Below are positions 19,795 to 27,941 of a DNA stretch of 64,000 nucleotides, piece by piece. Within the stretch, counting starts at the first letter, position 1, and the number at the start of each line of letters is the position of its first letter. The notes below the pieces were generated by a model. It was not told the origin of the DNA, did no database searches, and saw only the letters and a list, made by a program, of their open reading frames with translations. The DNA comes from Thermicanus aegyptius DSM 12793 (GTDB lineage Bacteria > Bacillota > Bacilli > Thermicanales > Thermicanaceae). Position numbers and translations under genes: made by a program. The stretch covers positions 1,432,705 through 1,496,704 of the forward strand of contig NZ_KI783301.1 in the NCBI RefSeq assembly GCF_000510645.1, in the 5' to 3' direction.

Positions 19795-19921
19795 GATCGG
19801 AGTGGGGATCTTTTCGCACGTTGCAGATGAAATGGATTGGAGAATGTTGAGCAAATGCGTGCTAATTCTGTGATACAGCGTGTATGAACGGATGATTTAA
19901 CCGTTGTTGTGGAGCCCGGGC

Positions 19922-20971
19922 TTATTGCTTCGCGGTGGAGAGGACCGTTCGATATGCTTGGATGTAACCGTCGACCATCCGGTCTACTGTAAAGTGGTTG
20001 GCTACGCGTTCACGGATCCGCTGGCGGTTTAGTTGATCGATATTTGTCAATGCTCGCTCCGCTTCTTCCAGGTTTTGCACGACAAATCCGCCTTGCCCTG
20101 GACCGACCACTTCCCGCACGGCGCCGCGGTCCAAGCCGATGACCGGGGTGCCTGTGGCCATCGCTTCAATTAACACTAAACCAAACGGCTCCGGCTGACG
20201 CACCAGGTGCAAAAGGGCATAGGTTTCTCGGAACAGGTGCTCTCTACCCTGGGCATCCACTGTCCCTACATAGATGATCCTTTGTCCATCGAGATGAGGG
20301 CGGATTTTCTGCTCAAAAAAATCTTTTTCCGATGCTGGAACGGGCCCTGCGATGATCAATCGCCGCCCGCTGCGTCGCGCCAGTTCTATGGCGTGATCCG
20401 TGCCTTTTGCGGCGCTGACCCGTCCCAAAAAGAGAAGCGACTCGCCGCCCTGTGGGAAAAAGGGAAAGAGGGAGAGATCGATCCCGTTGTACACATTGGC
20501 GACATAGTTTAAGGTGGGAACGGCAGTGCGTTCCGCATGACTGATGGAGACGTAGGGCAGGTGGCGGTAACGTTCAAAGACCATACGGGAGTCATCTTCG
20601 AGCATCGCCGCCCCATGCAATGTGGTGAGCATCGGCACCGATAAAAGGGATGCAAAAGGAAGTGGCCAAAAGTTAAGATGGTTGTGCAAGAGATCGATCT
20701 TGAGCGCATGCACTGCGCTGAGGGTTTCCCCGATATGGATCTGCTCCCAAGCCCGAGCCGGCCAGCTCGTATGCTCCGCTAAGGCCCCCGGAACCACGGC
20801 GTGAAGGTGCGCCGATGTCTTGGCATCGACGGTGGCGAATAAGGTGACCTTGATGCCGCGGGATACAAGCCCTTCAGCCAATTGGGACGCGATCAGCTCC
20901 CAGGGACCGTAGGAGTTGGGGGGAATGCGATGGGTGATCGGGGCGAGGATTCCGATATGCATAGTTCGCAC
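19922..20971 (-). CDS. Glycosyltransferase family 4 (GT-B fold)
   Basis: 349 aa; transfers a sugar from a nucleotide donor. N-terminal Rossmann half opens with the acceptor-side loop after MHIGILAPITHRIPP; the C-terminal half holds FLGRVSAAKGTDHAIELARR and the EX7E motif in FGLVLIEAMATGTPVIGLD. No signal peptide, so cytoplasmic or membrane-peripheral. Last gene of a four-gene minus-strand operon, 10 bp after the six-hairpin-like gene. Donor and acceptor are unknown; the adjacent ManC-like gene hints at mannose or a related hexose. Confidence 0.85.
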   Translation of the reverse strand: MRTMHIGILAPITHRIPPNSYGPWELIASQLAEGLVSRGIKVTLFATVDAKTSAHLHAVVPGALAEHTSWPARAWEQIHIGETLSAVHALKIDLLHNHLNFWPLPFASLLSVPMLTTLHGAAMLEDDSRMVFERYRHLPYVSISHAERTAVPTLNYVANVYNGIDLSLFPFFPQGGESLLFLGRVSAAKGTDHAIELARRSGRRLIIAGPVPASEKDFFEQKIRPHLDGQRIIYVGTVDAQGREHLFRETYALLHLVRQPEPFGLVLIEAMATGTPVIGLDRGAVREVVGPGQGGFVVQNLEEAERALTNIDQLNRQRIRERVANHFTVDRMVDGYIQAYRTVLSTAKQ

Positions 20972-20981
20972 CTCACCTTGT

Positions 20982-22121
20982 TCAGAGCGATTGCGTTTCT
21001 TCCTCGATCGTTACCGTATCCTCTCTCTCCGCGTTGAGGAGGAGTCGGTGAGAAATCTTTTTTTGTGCGGCAATCCAGATGGCTTCCGTCATCAGATAAC
21101 TGAGCAAAGCTTCCGCCCCAGCGTTGGCATTTGGCCCATTGGGCGTCAGTCCATCATAGGCTGCGCCCTCTGCTTCATTGATCATCATCACGCCACGTGT
21201 GTTTTGTCCATAAAACCATCCGTGCGCCAGTTGAATCACTTGCCAATAGCGGGATTCTCCCGTTTGCTCCCAAGCGGCACTCGCCGCCAAAGCGATCTTA
21301 AAAATTTCTAACGGCTGTTGGTCCCAGGATGCCATCTTGGTTCGATCCCCCCAACCGTCGTTCCCTACCGGTCTTAAATGCGGCGGGTCTCCTGTCGTCA
21401 TCACGCCGATCAGAAATTCGAGGCTCTCTTTTGCCGCATGCCGGACGGCTTCATTGTCGAGAAGCATTTGGGCTCGCCATAAACCCCAGGGTAAGAGAGC
21501 GTTGGCGTACGTGAGAAGGGGTTCAAACCAACGCCAATGCTGATCATGATTTTCTTCATAGAGTCTGAGCAGGCGAGAGGAAAGCGTCTCAAGCAGTTGA
21601 AAGCTCAACGTACGCTCGGTCTGTGAGAGGTCTCCGGGGTCGGTTTCGAGCAAGGTGCCGACAGTGGCCAAGGCATAAGCCATGGCCCGCGGCGCTTTGA
21701 AATGAAAGGCGTGGGGAAGTGCCTTGAGGTACAGCTCACGACTGAGCTCCCGATGGGCCTGGTGAGGCATTTTATAGCGGGCGTGTGCCAGGGCGTAGAG
21801 CGCGCGAGCGTCGCAATCATCGGAGGGGTGCTCCGGTTCTTTTTCGCGAGCGTAAGAAAAGTTATTATGAAAGCGGCCATCTTCTCGTGCGGCCCAAGCT
21901 AAGAAGGCTAGATACCGTTCGGACAATGCGAGGAGACGATCGCGCAAAGACGAAGGGGGCAGAAGGTCGGCCCACGTAAGCACGGTGAGCAGGGCACGGG
22001 CGTTATCATCGGTGGTATATCCTTCGCCGCGTCGTGGCAGAAGGTAGTGCCCGTGTTCCAAAATTCCCACATCGTCCGTCAAACGAAAGAGATGCCGAAA
22101 ACGGATGCTCCATTTACCCAT
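20982..22121 (-). CDS. Six-hairpin-like protein of a glycosyltransferase cluster
   Basis: 379 aa, largely alpha-helical, with repeated aromatic/His-rich segments such as RRGEGYTTDDNARALL, DDCDARALYALAHARY and MRPVGNDGW-like GNDGWGDR. This pattern suggests an (alpha/alpha)6 barrel as in glycoside hydrolase or phosphorylase-like proteins, and similar genes sit beside GT4 genes in other bacteria. Whether it is a hydrolase, a transferase partner or a regulator is not clear. Its ATG overlaps the preceding GT4 stop by 8 bp. No signal peptide is seen. Confidence 0.6.
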   Translation of the reverse strand: MGKWSIRFRHLFRLTDDVGILEHGHYLLPRRGEGYTTDDNARALLTVLTWADLLPPSSLRDRLLALSERYLAFLAWAAREDGRFHNNFSYAREKEPEHPSDDCDARALYALAHARYKMPHQAHRELSRELYLKALPHAFHFKAPRAMAYALATVGTLLETDPGDLSQTERTLSFQLLETLSSRLLRLYEENHDQHWRWFEPLLTYANALLPWGLWRAQMLLDNEAVRHAAKESLEFLIGVMTTGDPPHLRPVGNDGWGDRTKMASWDQQPLEIFKIALAASAAWEQTGESRYWQVIQLAHGWFYGQNTRGVMMINEAEGAAYDGLTPNGPNANAGAEALLSYLMTEAIWIAAQKKISHRLLLNAEREDTVTIEEETQSL

Positions 22122-23274
22122 GTCGGATCAAGGCTCCCCTGTGGTTCATGAGCTTTTGCAACATGGTGAAAAAAAGGCGTCCCACAAAAGGCCAGCGCAT
22201 CGTTCGTCCCAACAACTGCATGCGTTGTTCGATGGACCGATGAACTTCCTGATCCGTCAACAGCTCGATGATTTTCTCCGCCCATTGCCGTTTGGCCCCA
22301 TAGGGAATGGTGAGATCGGGAAAATCCCGCAGCACATCACGGGCATAGGCGTATGGGGTGGTGACGATCGGACGCCCTAAACCGACTGCATAGGCCAGGG
22401 TGCCGCTGGTGATTTGCGCCATCCCCGGATAGGGACTGATATACAGATCGGTGACGGTGAGCAGCTCGGTCAGTTCTTCCTCGCTGAAAAAGCGGTTGAT
22501 AAAACGCACATGATCGTTTAAATGCAAGGATTCGATGCGATCTTGCAGTTGTTGGCGATAGGCTTCTCCTTCCCTTTTTTTCACTTCAGGATGGGTAAGA
22601 CCTGCGATCACGTAAAGAACATCCGGCGCATAAGGCACGATCATGCTTAAGATGTCCAGAAATTGATCGATGCCTTTGCCGGGGCTTAAAAGCCCAAAGG
22701 TTAAAAGGACTTTTCGTCCTTGCAACTTCCATTTGCTTCGCAAATGCGCCGGATCGACGTGAAGCGGCTCCGGTGCCCCGTGTGGGAGGTAATCAATAAG
22801 AGATTCGTCCACGCCAAATACTTTCTTAAGCCAGTCGATGCCTAAGCGGTTCATCACCACGATGCGAGTGCTGCGCTCTAGAATCTCTCTTTGTACCGGC
22901 GTGTAGGGAAGCCTCTCTTCCGGAAAGACCGTATGAAAGGTGGTGACCACCGGCTTTTTGAGGGCATCGAGAAAATGGAGAATGTATTCCCCGGCTTCAC
23001 CGCCAAAAATGCCAAATTCGTGCTGCAGACTAACCACATCGATGTCGCTGGCGTTAACCCACTCGGCTGCGGCCCGGTAACCGGAGAGGTCTGTTTTGGA
23101 CAAGGGGGTAATCTCCGGGGTAGAGAGGGTCCACTGCTCCGGGTAGACCGACAATACAGGCAGTGCGCTCGCCGGTAAGGCTTTGGAGCGCATCATGCCG
23201 GAACGCAGGTGTTTCGTGTAGGTGGCAATGCCGCATTTGGTAGGTGGATAGGTGCTGACAAAGAGGATTTTCAC
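22114..23274 (-). CDS. Glycosyltransferase family 4 (GT-B fold)
   Basis: 386 aa. Opens with MKILFVSTYPPTKCGIATY, the usual GT4 acceptor-side loop, and has LLTFGLLSPGKGIDQFLD plus a GTLAYAVGLGRPIVTTPYAYA donor-binding region. In the EX7E position the sequence reads ITSGTLAYAVG, so the first Glu is not evident. GTG start overlaps the nucleotidyltransferase stop (GTGA at 23274). Likely adds a sugar to the same glycan as the other GT4 of the operon. Confidence 0.83.
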   Translation of the reverse strand: MKILFVSTYPPTKCGIATYTKHLRSGMMRSKALPASALPVLSVYPEQWTLSTPEITPLSKTDLSGYRAAAEWVNASDIDVVSLQHEFGIFGGEAGEYILHFLDALKKPVVTTFHTVFPEERLPYTPVQREILERSTRIVVMNRLGIDWLKKVFGVDESLIDYLPHGAPEPLHVDPAHLRSKWKLQGRKVLLTFGLLSPGKGIDQFLDILSMIVPYAPDVLYVIAGLTHPEVKKREGEAYRQQLQDRIESLHLNDHVRFINRFFSEEELTELLTVTDLYISPYPGMAQITSGTLAYAVGLGRPIVTTPYAYARDVLRDFPDLTIPYGAKRQWAEKIIELLTDQEVHRSIEQRMQLLGRTMRWPFVGRLFFTMLQKLMNHRGALIRHG

Positions 23275-24374
23275 GGTTGAACCACCGCTTTCTGCGCGAT
23301 CGAAGCGTCGGTAGATGGAAGGTCCAAGGAGGGCTTCGAGAACTTTTTGCGAGCGCGTTTGATCACTCCTCCGGAGATCACAAGACCCTCGCCCATCACC
23401 GTCGCATCCCCTAGGATGCTATTTTTAATTTGGCAGTGGGCAGACACACGCGCGCCATTCCAGACGATCGTCCGCTCTAGAGTCGTTCCTTCCCCTACCA
23501 CGACGTTCGCACCGACAACGGCATAAGGGCCGATCACAGCGTTGTCGCCGATCACCGTTCCGTCGCCGATCATCACCGGGGGGCTAAGACGCACCCCTTT
23601 GCCGAGGCGGACCTTATGCCCTAAGCGAATGCCGGCATTTCGTTCGGGAGGAAGCTCTGGGATGACAAACTTCCCATCTAAAAGATCCCAATGGGCAATC
23701 TTATACCGTTCGGGCGTGCCCATATCCAGCCAGTAGCCTTCGATGCGGTGTCCAAAGACGCCTTCGCCTTGAGCGATCAGGTTGGGAAAAATCTCGCGTT
23801 CGATGGAGACTTCCCGGCCTATTGGGATGTAGGATAAAACTTTATGTTCTAATACATAGGCGCCGGCATTTACAAAATGGGAAGGCGCCTGATCACGTCG
23901 CGGTTTTTCCACGAAGCGTTCTATGGCTCCATTTTCCTTCAGGGATACGACGCCGTAAGCACTGGGATCATCGACTTCGGTTAGGGCAATGGTAACCGCG
24001 CCGCCGTGATCAAGATGTCGCTCCATCATCGCGCCGACATCTAAGAGATGGACCACATCTGCGTTGATCACGATAAAACGTTCTTCCAAAAAGGGTTCAG
24101 CATTTTTGATGGCGCCTGCAGTACCTAGAAGCCTCTCTTCTTTGGCGTAGACGATTCTCACGCCAAAACGTTCGCCGTTGCCAAAATGTTGTTCGATGAT
24201 CTCCGGGAAATGCTTCACCGTCATTACGATGCTTTGCACTCCGGAAGCTTTGAGGTGGGTGACGAGAGATTCCAACCAAGGGCGATTGCCAAGGAGTGCC
24301 ATGGGTTTCGGCAGATCGTCCGTAAGCGGTTGGAGTCTCGTTCCCAAACCACCGGCCAACAACAAGACCTGCAT
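23271..24374 (-). CDS. Sugar nucleotidyltransferase with left-handed beta-helix domain (ManC/GMP-like)
   Basis: About 367 aa. The N-terminal NTP-transferase domain starts LLLAGGLGTRLQPLTDDLPK (signature GGxGTRLxPLT...PKP) and keeps VINADVV for metal binding. After ~240 residues comes a hexapeptide-repeat stretch (MIGDGTVIGDNAVIGPYAVV). Family members make GDP-mannose or other activated hexoses. I start at 24374 because GGAGGGAG precedes that ATG and the product then begins with the conserved core; an upstream frame adds 17 non-conserved residues. First gene of the glycan operon, supplying donor sugar. Confidence 0.82.
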   Translation of the reverse strand: MQVLLLAGGLGTRLQPLTDDLPKPMALLGNRPWLESLVTHLKASGVQSIVMTVKHFPEIIEQHFGNGERFGVRIVYAKEERLLGTAGAIKNAEPFLEERFIVINADVVHLLDVGAMMERHLDHGGAVTIALTEVDDPSAYGVVSLKENGAIERFVEKPRRDQAPSHFVNAGAYVLEHKVLSYIPIGREVSIEREIFPNLIAQGEGVFGHRIEGYWLDMGTPERYKIAHWDLLDGKFVIPELPPERNAGIRLGHKVRLGKGVRLSPPVMIGDGTVIGDNAVIGPYAVVGANVVVGEGTTLERTIVWNGARVSAHCQIKNSILGDATVMGEGLVISGGVIKRARKKFSKPSLDLPSTDASIAQKAVVQP

Positions 24375-24564
24375 ACTGGCTCCCTCCTCCAACATCCTTA
24401 GTATGTTATGCATAGACATATACATAAATAATTATGATCATAAGATTTTTTTCCGTCAAGATTCCGTGAAGCCTCCATACTCGTTCACTTTCCGCTTTGG
24501 ATTTGGTACTTTGACCTGTAGAGACGTTCAGGGAATCGCCGAGTGTGCCAACTTTTTGCACAGG
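24375..24564. promoter_or_regulatory. Upstream region of the glycan operon, ending in the ISLre2 target repeat
   Basis: Non-coding, divergent spacer that should carry the minus-strand promoter of the glycan operon; an AT-rich stretch around 24415-24450 is the likely site, but no clear hexamers were assigned. Its right end, TTGCACAGG (24556-24564), is the left copy of the ISLre2 target duplication. Confidence 0.4.
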
Positions 24565-24616
24565 GTTAGAGTAAAATAATCATTGGTTGAGATGCAGGAA
24601 AAAGGTCTTAAAATGT

Positions 24617-24660
24617 CGAAAAGAGACCTTGTACACCCTTGTTAAGGAGGTCTCTTTTCG
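24617..24660 (+). promoter_or_regulatory. Hairpin masking the ISLre2 transposase ribosome-binding site and start
   Basis: CGAAAAGAGACC (24617-24628) is perfectly complementary to GGTCTCTTTTCG (24649-24660). The right arm and the adjoining AAGGAGG (24644-24650) contain the Shine-Dalgarno sequence and the first base of the GTG start. A competing hairpin can form further upstream: AAGGTCT (24602-24609 region) with AGACCTT (24624-24630). Confidence 0.6.
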
Positions 24661-26104
24661 TGGAATTATTTAATTACATTAACAGTTTATCGCAACAAGC
24701 CGCAGAAGGCAAGATAGACTTTATACAATTTGGAGAAGGAAATCTTCAAGATGGTCAAAGTATTTGGTGCTTTGTTGATGGAAGAAATACTTGAACAAGC
24801 CGATGAGCTCATTTTTCAAAGTGAAGAACGAGATGGGAAAAGTGGAGGCATACGCCCAATGGGTATACAAACGCTCTTTGGAGAAATCCTGTATCGGCGG
24901 AGGATCTATCAAACAAAGGGGGGGGTGGAGCTACCCACTCGATGAAAAATTAGGGATTGAAAGCAAACAAACCGTAAGTCCTACGTTAAGTCAGATATCG
25001 GCATTTTTAGCCACACAGAACTCCTATCGCCAAAGCGCTCGTATCCTAGGACAACTTGAGCTTCATGTAAGTCATCAGCGAATTCACAAAGCGGTCCAAG
25101 AACAAGGAGAACGAATCAACAAACACAGAGAACAAATGCCGGAGAACGAAAAGAAGCGGGAAGCCAAGATCGTGCTCGTTGAATCGGATGGGGTCTATGT
25201 AAGCCTGCAAGGAAAAGACCGGAAGAAATATGGAACAACCCTGGAAATCAAAAACGGATGTATTTATGAAGGTTGGGAAGCGAAAAACCCGATCAAAAGA
25301 GAATACCGGCTTAAGAATCCAAAGGTGATCGCCACCACCAACTCCTCCAAAGAATATTGGCAGAAAGTAGACAACTATCTCCAAAAGACATATGAAATAG
25401 AAAAAGTGGGGCTATTCGTTTTTGGCAGTGACGGATCATCCTGGGGAAAAGAAGGGGCTGAGTTTTATGCAGGATCCCTACATCAGATCGACAAATTCCA
25501 CTTTCATCGATGGGTTAAACAAGTCTTTGGATTTGGGGAGCCTGCAATGCTGGATACGCTAGAAGCCATGATTGAAGGAGATGACAAAGAAGGGTTTAAA
25601 AAATGGATGGAAACCAAGAAAAGGGAGGCGAAAGATAGTGAAAAGAGAAAAGAGAGCCAGAAGCTAGAAAAAACGATTCTGAAGAACTGGGAAAGCCTCA
25701 AAGACTACCGGAATCGAAGTGACAAAGTACCCGAGGAAGCGCGAGGGATAGGAAACATCGAAAACTTCAATGACCATCTTGTAGCAGACCGAATGAAAAA
25801 AAGAGGGATGAGCTGGAGCAAAGAAGGGGTAGAAAACCTGCTGCAAGTTAGAGCGGCTGTCCTCAATGGGGAATGGGAAGGGATTGAAAAGTGGATCTTT
25901 AATCTCGGCAAAAAAGAAGACCCTCAGCAAACCAACAAGGTAGACGAAACAGAACAAAAAGGTCCAGGGAGGCCAAAAAGGGGCGAACGTCGTCAGGAAG
26001 AGACGGGAGAGTGGTGTCAGGCGCACATGCCTGGTCTGACCGGTCCAAAAGCATGGCTTAGGGAATTTGGACGGAAGATCAATGAGACGATCTCAGCATT
26101 ATAA
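24660..26104 (+). pseudogene. ISLre2-family (UPF0236) transposase, frameshifted
   Basis: Begins at GTG 24660 after AAGGAGG. The frame changes at an extra T in the run 24729-24731, and again at the eight-G run 24918-24925; each needs a one-base insertion relative to the family. Beyond that a 400-codon frame is intact, with family strings VESDGVYVSLQGKD (first catalytic Asp region), VFGSDGSSWGKEGAEFY, YAGSLHQIDKFHFHRW and the Lys-rich central region. Both shifts lie in homopolymers, so sequencing error must be considered against true decay. As read, no full-length transposase is made. Confidence 0.85.
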
Positions 26105-26197
26105 AGAAATAAGAACATATAATCTATATATTTTGATGAGTCTAGGCAAAGAGATTTTGTGGATAGGTAAGCGGTTTGTGGCAGAAAACGAATAAGG

Positions 26198-26374
26198 TGA
26201 GTCGTGCCCGAAGGGTCGGAGTGAAGCTAGCGATGTGGAGAGCCTTTACATGGAGAGGCGCCCCTCATTAAGCGATTGCGAAGGCGGGCGCCCCCGAAGG
26301 GGGATTATTTCGCCCGCCAGCGTTTTTGGGGAGTATGAGGGGGCGCAGAGGCTCCATGTCAAGGCCACGACTCA
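26198..26374 (+). ncRNA. Multi-stem structured segment near the right end of ISLre2
   Basis: Nested complementary arms: TGAGTCGTG (26198-26206) with CACGACTCA (26366-26374); ACATGGAG (26248-26255) with CTCCATGT (26352-26359), flanked by GCCTT/AAGGC; GCGCCCCTCAT (26258-26268) with ATGAGGGGGCGC (26335-26346); inner GGCGGGCG with CGCCCGCC; and a CCCCCGAAGGGGG tip. There is no reading frame. It may be a folded RNA or a palindromic mini-element inserted in the IS. Known function: none that I recognise. Confidence 0.45.
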
Positions 26375-26439
26375 TAAAAATAAAAAAAACAAGGGGAAAA
26401 GCCAATGAGATATTGACAGTAACTTGCACAGGCCGTCAT

Positions 26440-26469
26440 TTGACACCCCCTTCCATCCTTTGTTATACT
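26440..26469 (+). promoter_or_regulatory. Sigma-A promoter of the opuA operon
   Basis: TTGACA (26440-26445) and TATACT (26464-26469), spacer 18 bp (17 if the -10 is read one base earlier). It begins 7 bp after the right ISLre2 target repeat. The transcript should start near the 5' end of the riboswitch aptamer. Confidence 0.8.
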
Positions 26470-26475
26470 GATCAT

Positions 26476-26615
26476 GTGCTTAATTTCCGTGAAAAACGGA
26501 AAACGGGGGAACCAAGTTTTGGGGCGAATCAGCAGACCGTAAGGCTGTGTAGGGAACCATCTTTCCCGAGTCCGTCAGCTAACCTCGTAAGCGTTAGATG
26601 GGGTTATTTTTTTTT
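26476..26615 (+). ncRNA. ydaO/yuaA-type c-di-AMP riboswitch with overlapping terminator
   Basis: Class hallmarks are present in order: GGGGGAACC, GGGGCGAATC, then CCGTCAGCTAACCTCGTAAGC. The outer stem pairs TGCTTA (26477-26482) with TAAGCG (26588-26593). AACCTC (26581-26586) can instead pair with GGGGTT (26600-26605), followed by nine T: a terminator sharing bases with the aptamer's 3' side. The class senses c-di-AMP and lowers osmolyte and potassium uptake when it is abundant, which fits opuA downstream. Confidence 0.9.
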
Positions 26616-26669
26616 ATTTTCTTCATGATCTTCCTTTCTTTGATTTTTAAGAATAATATTTTTATCTTT

Positions 26670-26727
26670 ACCCCTCATCTAAGGCTGGAGGTTTCTCCCT
26701 GCTTTGTGATGGGGGTTTTGATTTTTT
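26670..26727 (+). terminator. Second hairpin with T-rich tail in the opuA leader
   Basis: CCCCTCATC (from 26671) pairs with GATGGGGG (to 26715) around a loop holding its own GGAG/CTCC stem, and is followed by TTTTGATTTTTT. It looks like an intrinsic terminator 50-100 nt beyond the first. RBS AAAGGAG and the opuAA GTG follow at 26745. Confidence 0.65.
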
Positions 26728-26744
26728 AGAAAGGAGTTTTATCC

Positions 26745-27941
26745 GTGGAAAAAATCGTGGTTAAGGGGCTTACGAAGATCTTCGGGCCTAGGCCGGAGGA
26801 AGCCCTGGAACGCCTAAAAAGGGGAGAAAAGAAAGAGAAGATTTATGCGGAGACGGGGATGACGGTCGGGGTGAACCAGGCTACTTTCGAAGTAAACGAA
26901 GGAGAATTTTTCGTGATTATGGGGTTATCGGGAAGTGGAAAGTCAACCTTGATTCGTCTCATGAACCGTCTCATCGAGCCCACTGCCGGTCAGATTCTGA
27001 TCGACGGAGAAAATGTGGTAGAGATGGGGAAGAGGGAGCTTATTGAATTACGAAGGAAAAAGGTGGGGATGGTCTTCCAGCATTTTGCCCTCTTTCCCCA
27101 CCGATCGATTTTAAAAAACGTCACCTATGGTTTGGAAGTGCAAGGAATCCCGAAGCATGAGCGGGAGGAGAAAGCCTTAGCCGCTTTAGAAACGGTCGGA
27201 TTAAAGGGATATGAAGGGAGCAAGCCGGATGAACTGAGCGGCGGAATGAAACAACGGGTGGGCCTCGCCAGGGCATTGGCGAATAATCCGGACATACTTC
27301 TGATGGATGAAGCCTTTAGCGCCCTTGATCCTCTCATTCGTAAAGAACTGCAGGAGGAGATGATTCAGCTTCAGGAACGGCTTCATAAGACGATTCTCTT
27401 TATTACCCACGATCTGGATGAGGCGTTAAAACTGGGGGATCGGATCGCCATCATGAAGGATGGGGAGATCGTCCAGATTGGCTCTCCGGAGGAGATTTTG
27501 AAGAATCCCTCCAACGAGTATGTGGAGAAATTCGTCCAAGATGTGGACCGTTCGAAAGTCTTATTAGCCTCCCATGTGATGAAGAAACCGGACGTGGTCG
27601 CCACCTGGAGGGAGGGACCTCGGGTGGCGATTCACAAGATGGAGGAGCAGGGGATCTCCAGTATTTTCGTGGTAGATAAGGAAAGGAAGTTAAAGGGATT
27701 GTTAACCATCGATAACGCCTTGCGAGCCGTTCAAGAAGACCGGTGGGTGGATGAGTACCTGATCGATGAATTCCCGACCACTTCGCCGGATACACCCCTT
27801 CGGGACCTGATCGGTGTGGCGGTCAAGACAAAGTACCCGATCGCGGTGGTGAAGGAGGAGCGGCTGGTGGGCATCATCGTCCGTGTCTCCATTCTTTCAG
27901 GGCTTGCACTTGGCATGGAAGAGAAGGTGGAAGCGAAATGA
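26745..27941 (+). CDS. opuAA: Glycine betaine ABC transporter ATP-binding protein
   Basis: 398 aa. Walker A GLSGSGKST near residue 65, signature LSGGMKQRVGLARA and Walker B ILLMDEAFSALD are visible, then the switch His in THDLDEA. The C-terminal ~120 residues carry tandem CBS domains (VATWREGPRVAIHKMEEQGI and PLRDLIGVAV), the ionic-strength sensor of OpuA. GTG start after AAAGGAG. It drives betaine import with OpuAB and OpuAC and is controlled by the c-di-AMP riboswitch. Confidence 0.95.
   Translation: MEKIVVKGLTKIFGPRPEEALERLKRGEKKEKIYAETGMTVGVNQATFEVNEGEFFVIMGLSGSGKSTLIRLMNRLIEPTAGQILIDGENVVEMGKRELIELRRKKVGMVFQHFALFPHRSILKNVTYGLEVQGIPKHEREEKALAALETVGLKGYEGSKPDELSGGMKQRVGLARALANNPDILLMDEAFSALDPLIRKELQEEMIQLQERLHKTILFITHDLDEALKLGDRIAIMKDGEIVQIGSPEEILKNPSNEYVEKFVQDVDRSKVLLASHVMKKPDVVATWREGPRVAIHKMEEQGISSIFVVDKERKLKGLLTIDNALRAVQEDRWVDEYLIDEFPTTSPDTPLRDLIGVAVKTKYPIAVVKEERLVGIIVRVSILSGLALGMEEKVEAK

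Larger units (their letters stand above)
24565..26423 (+). mobile_element. ISLre2-family insertion sequence, ~1.86 kb
   Basis: A 9-bp direct repeat TTGCACAGG flanks the element (24556-24564 and 26424-26432), the duplication size known for ISLre2. The ends begin GTTAGAGTAAAATAATCA and, on the complement of the right end, GTTACTGTCAATATCTCA, an imperfect terminal repeat. The single transposase gene is frameshifted twice. Behind it lies an unusually long (~320 bp) non-coding right end with a nested multi-stem fold. It inserted just 7 bp before the -35 box of the opuA promoter. Confidence 0.85.

Noticed and set aside
20207-22380. Several plus-strand frames opposite the glycan operon
   Set aside because: They are shadows of high-GC codon use in the minus-strand genes.
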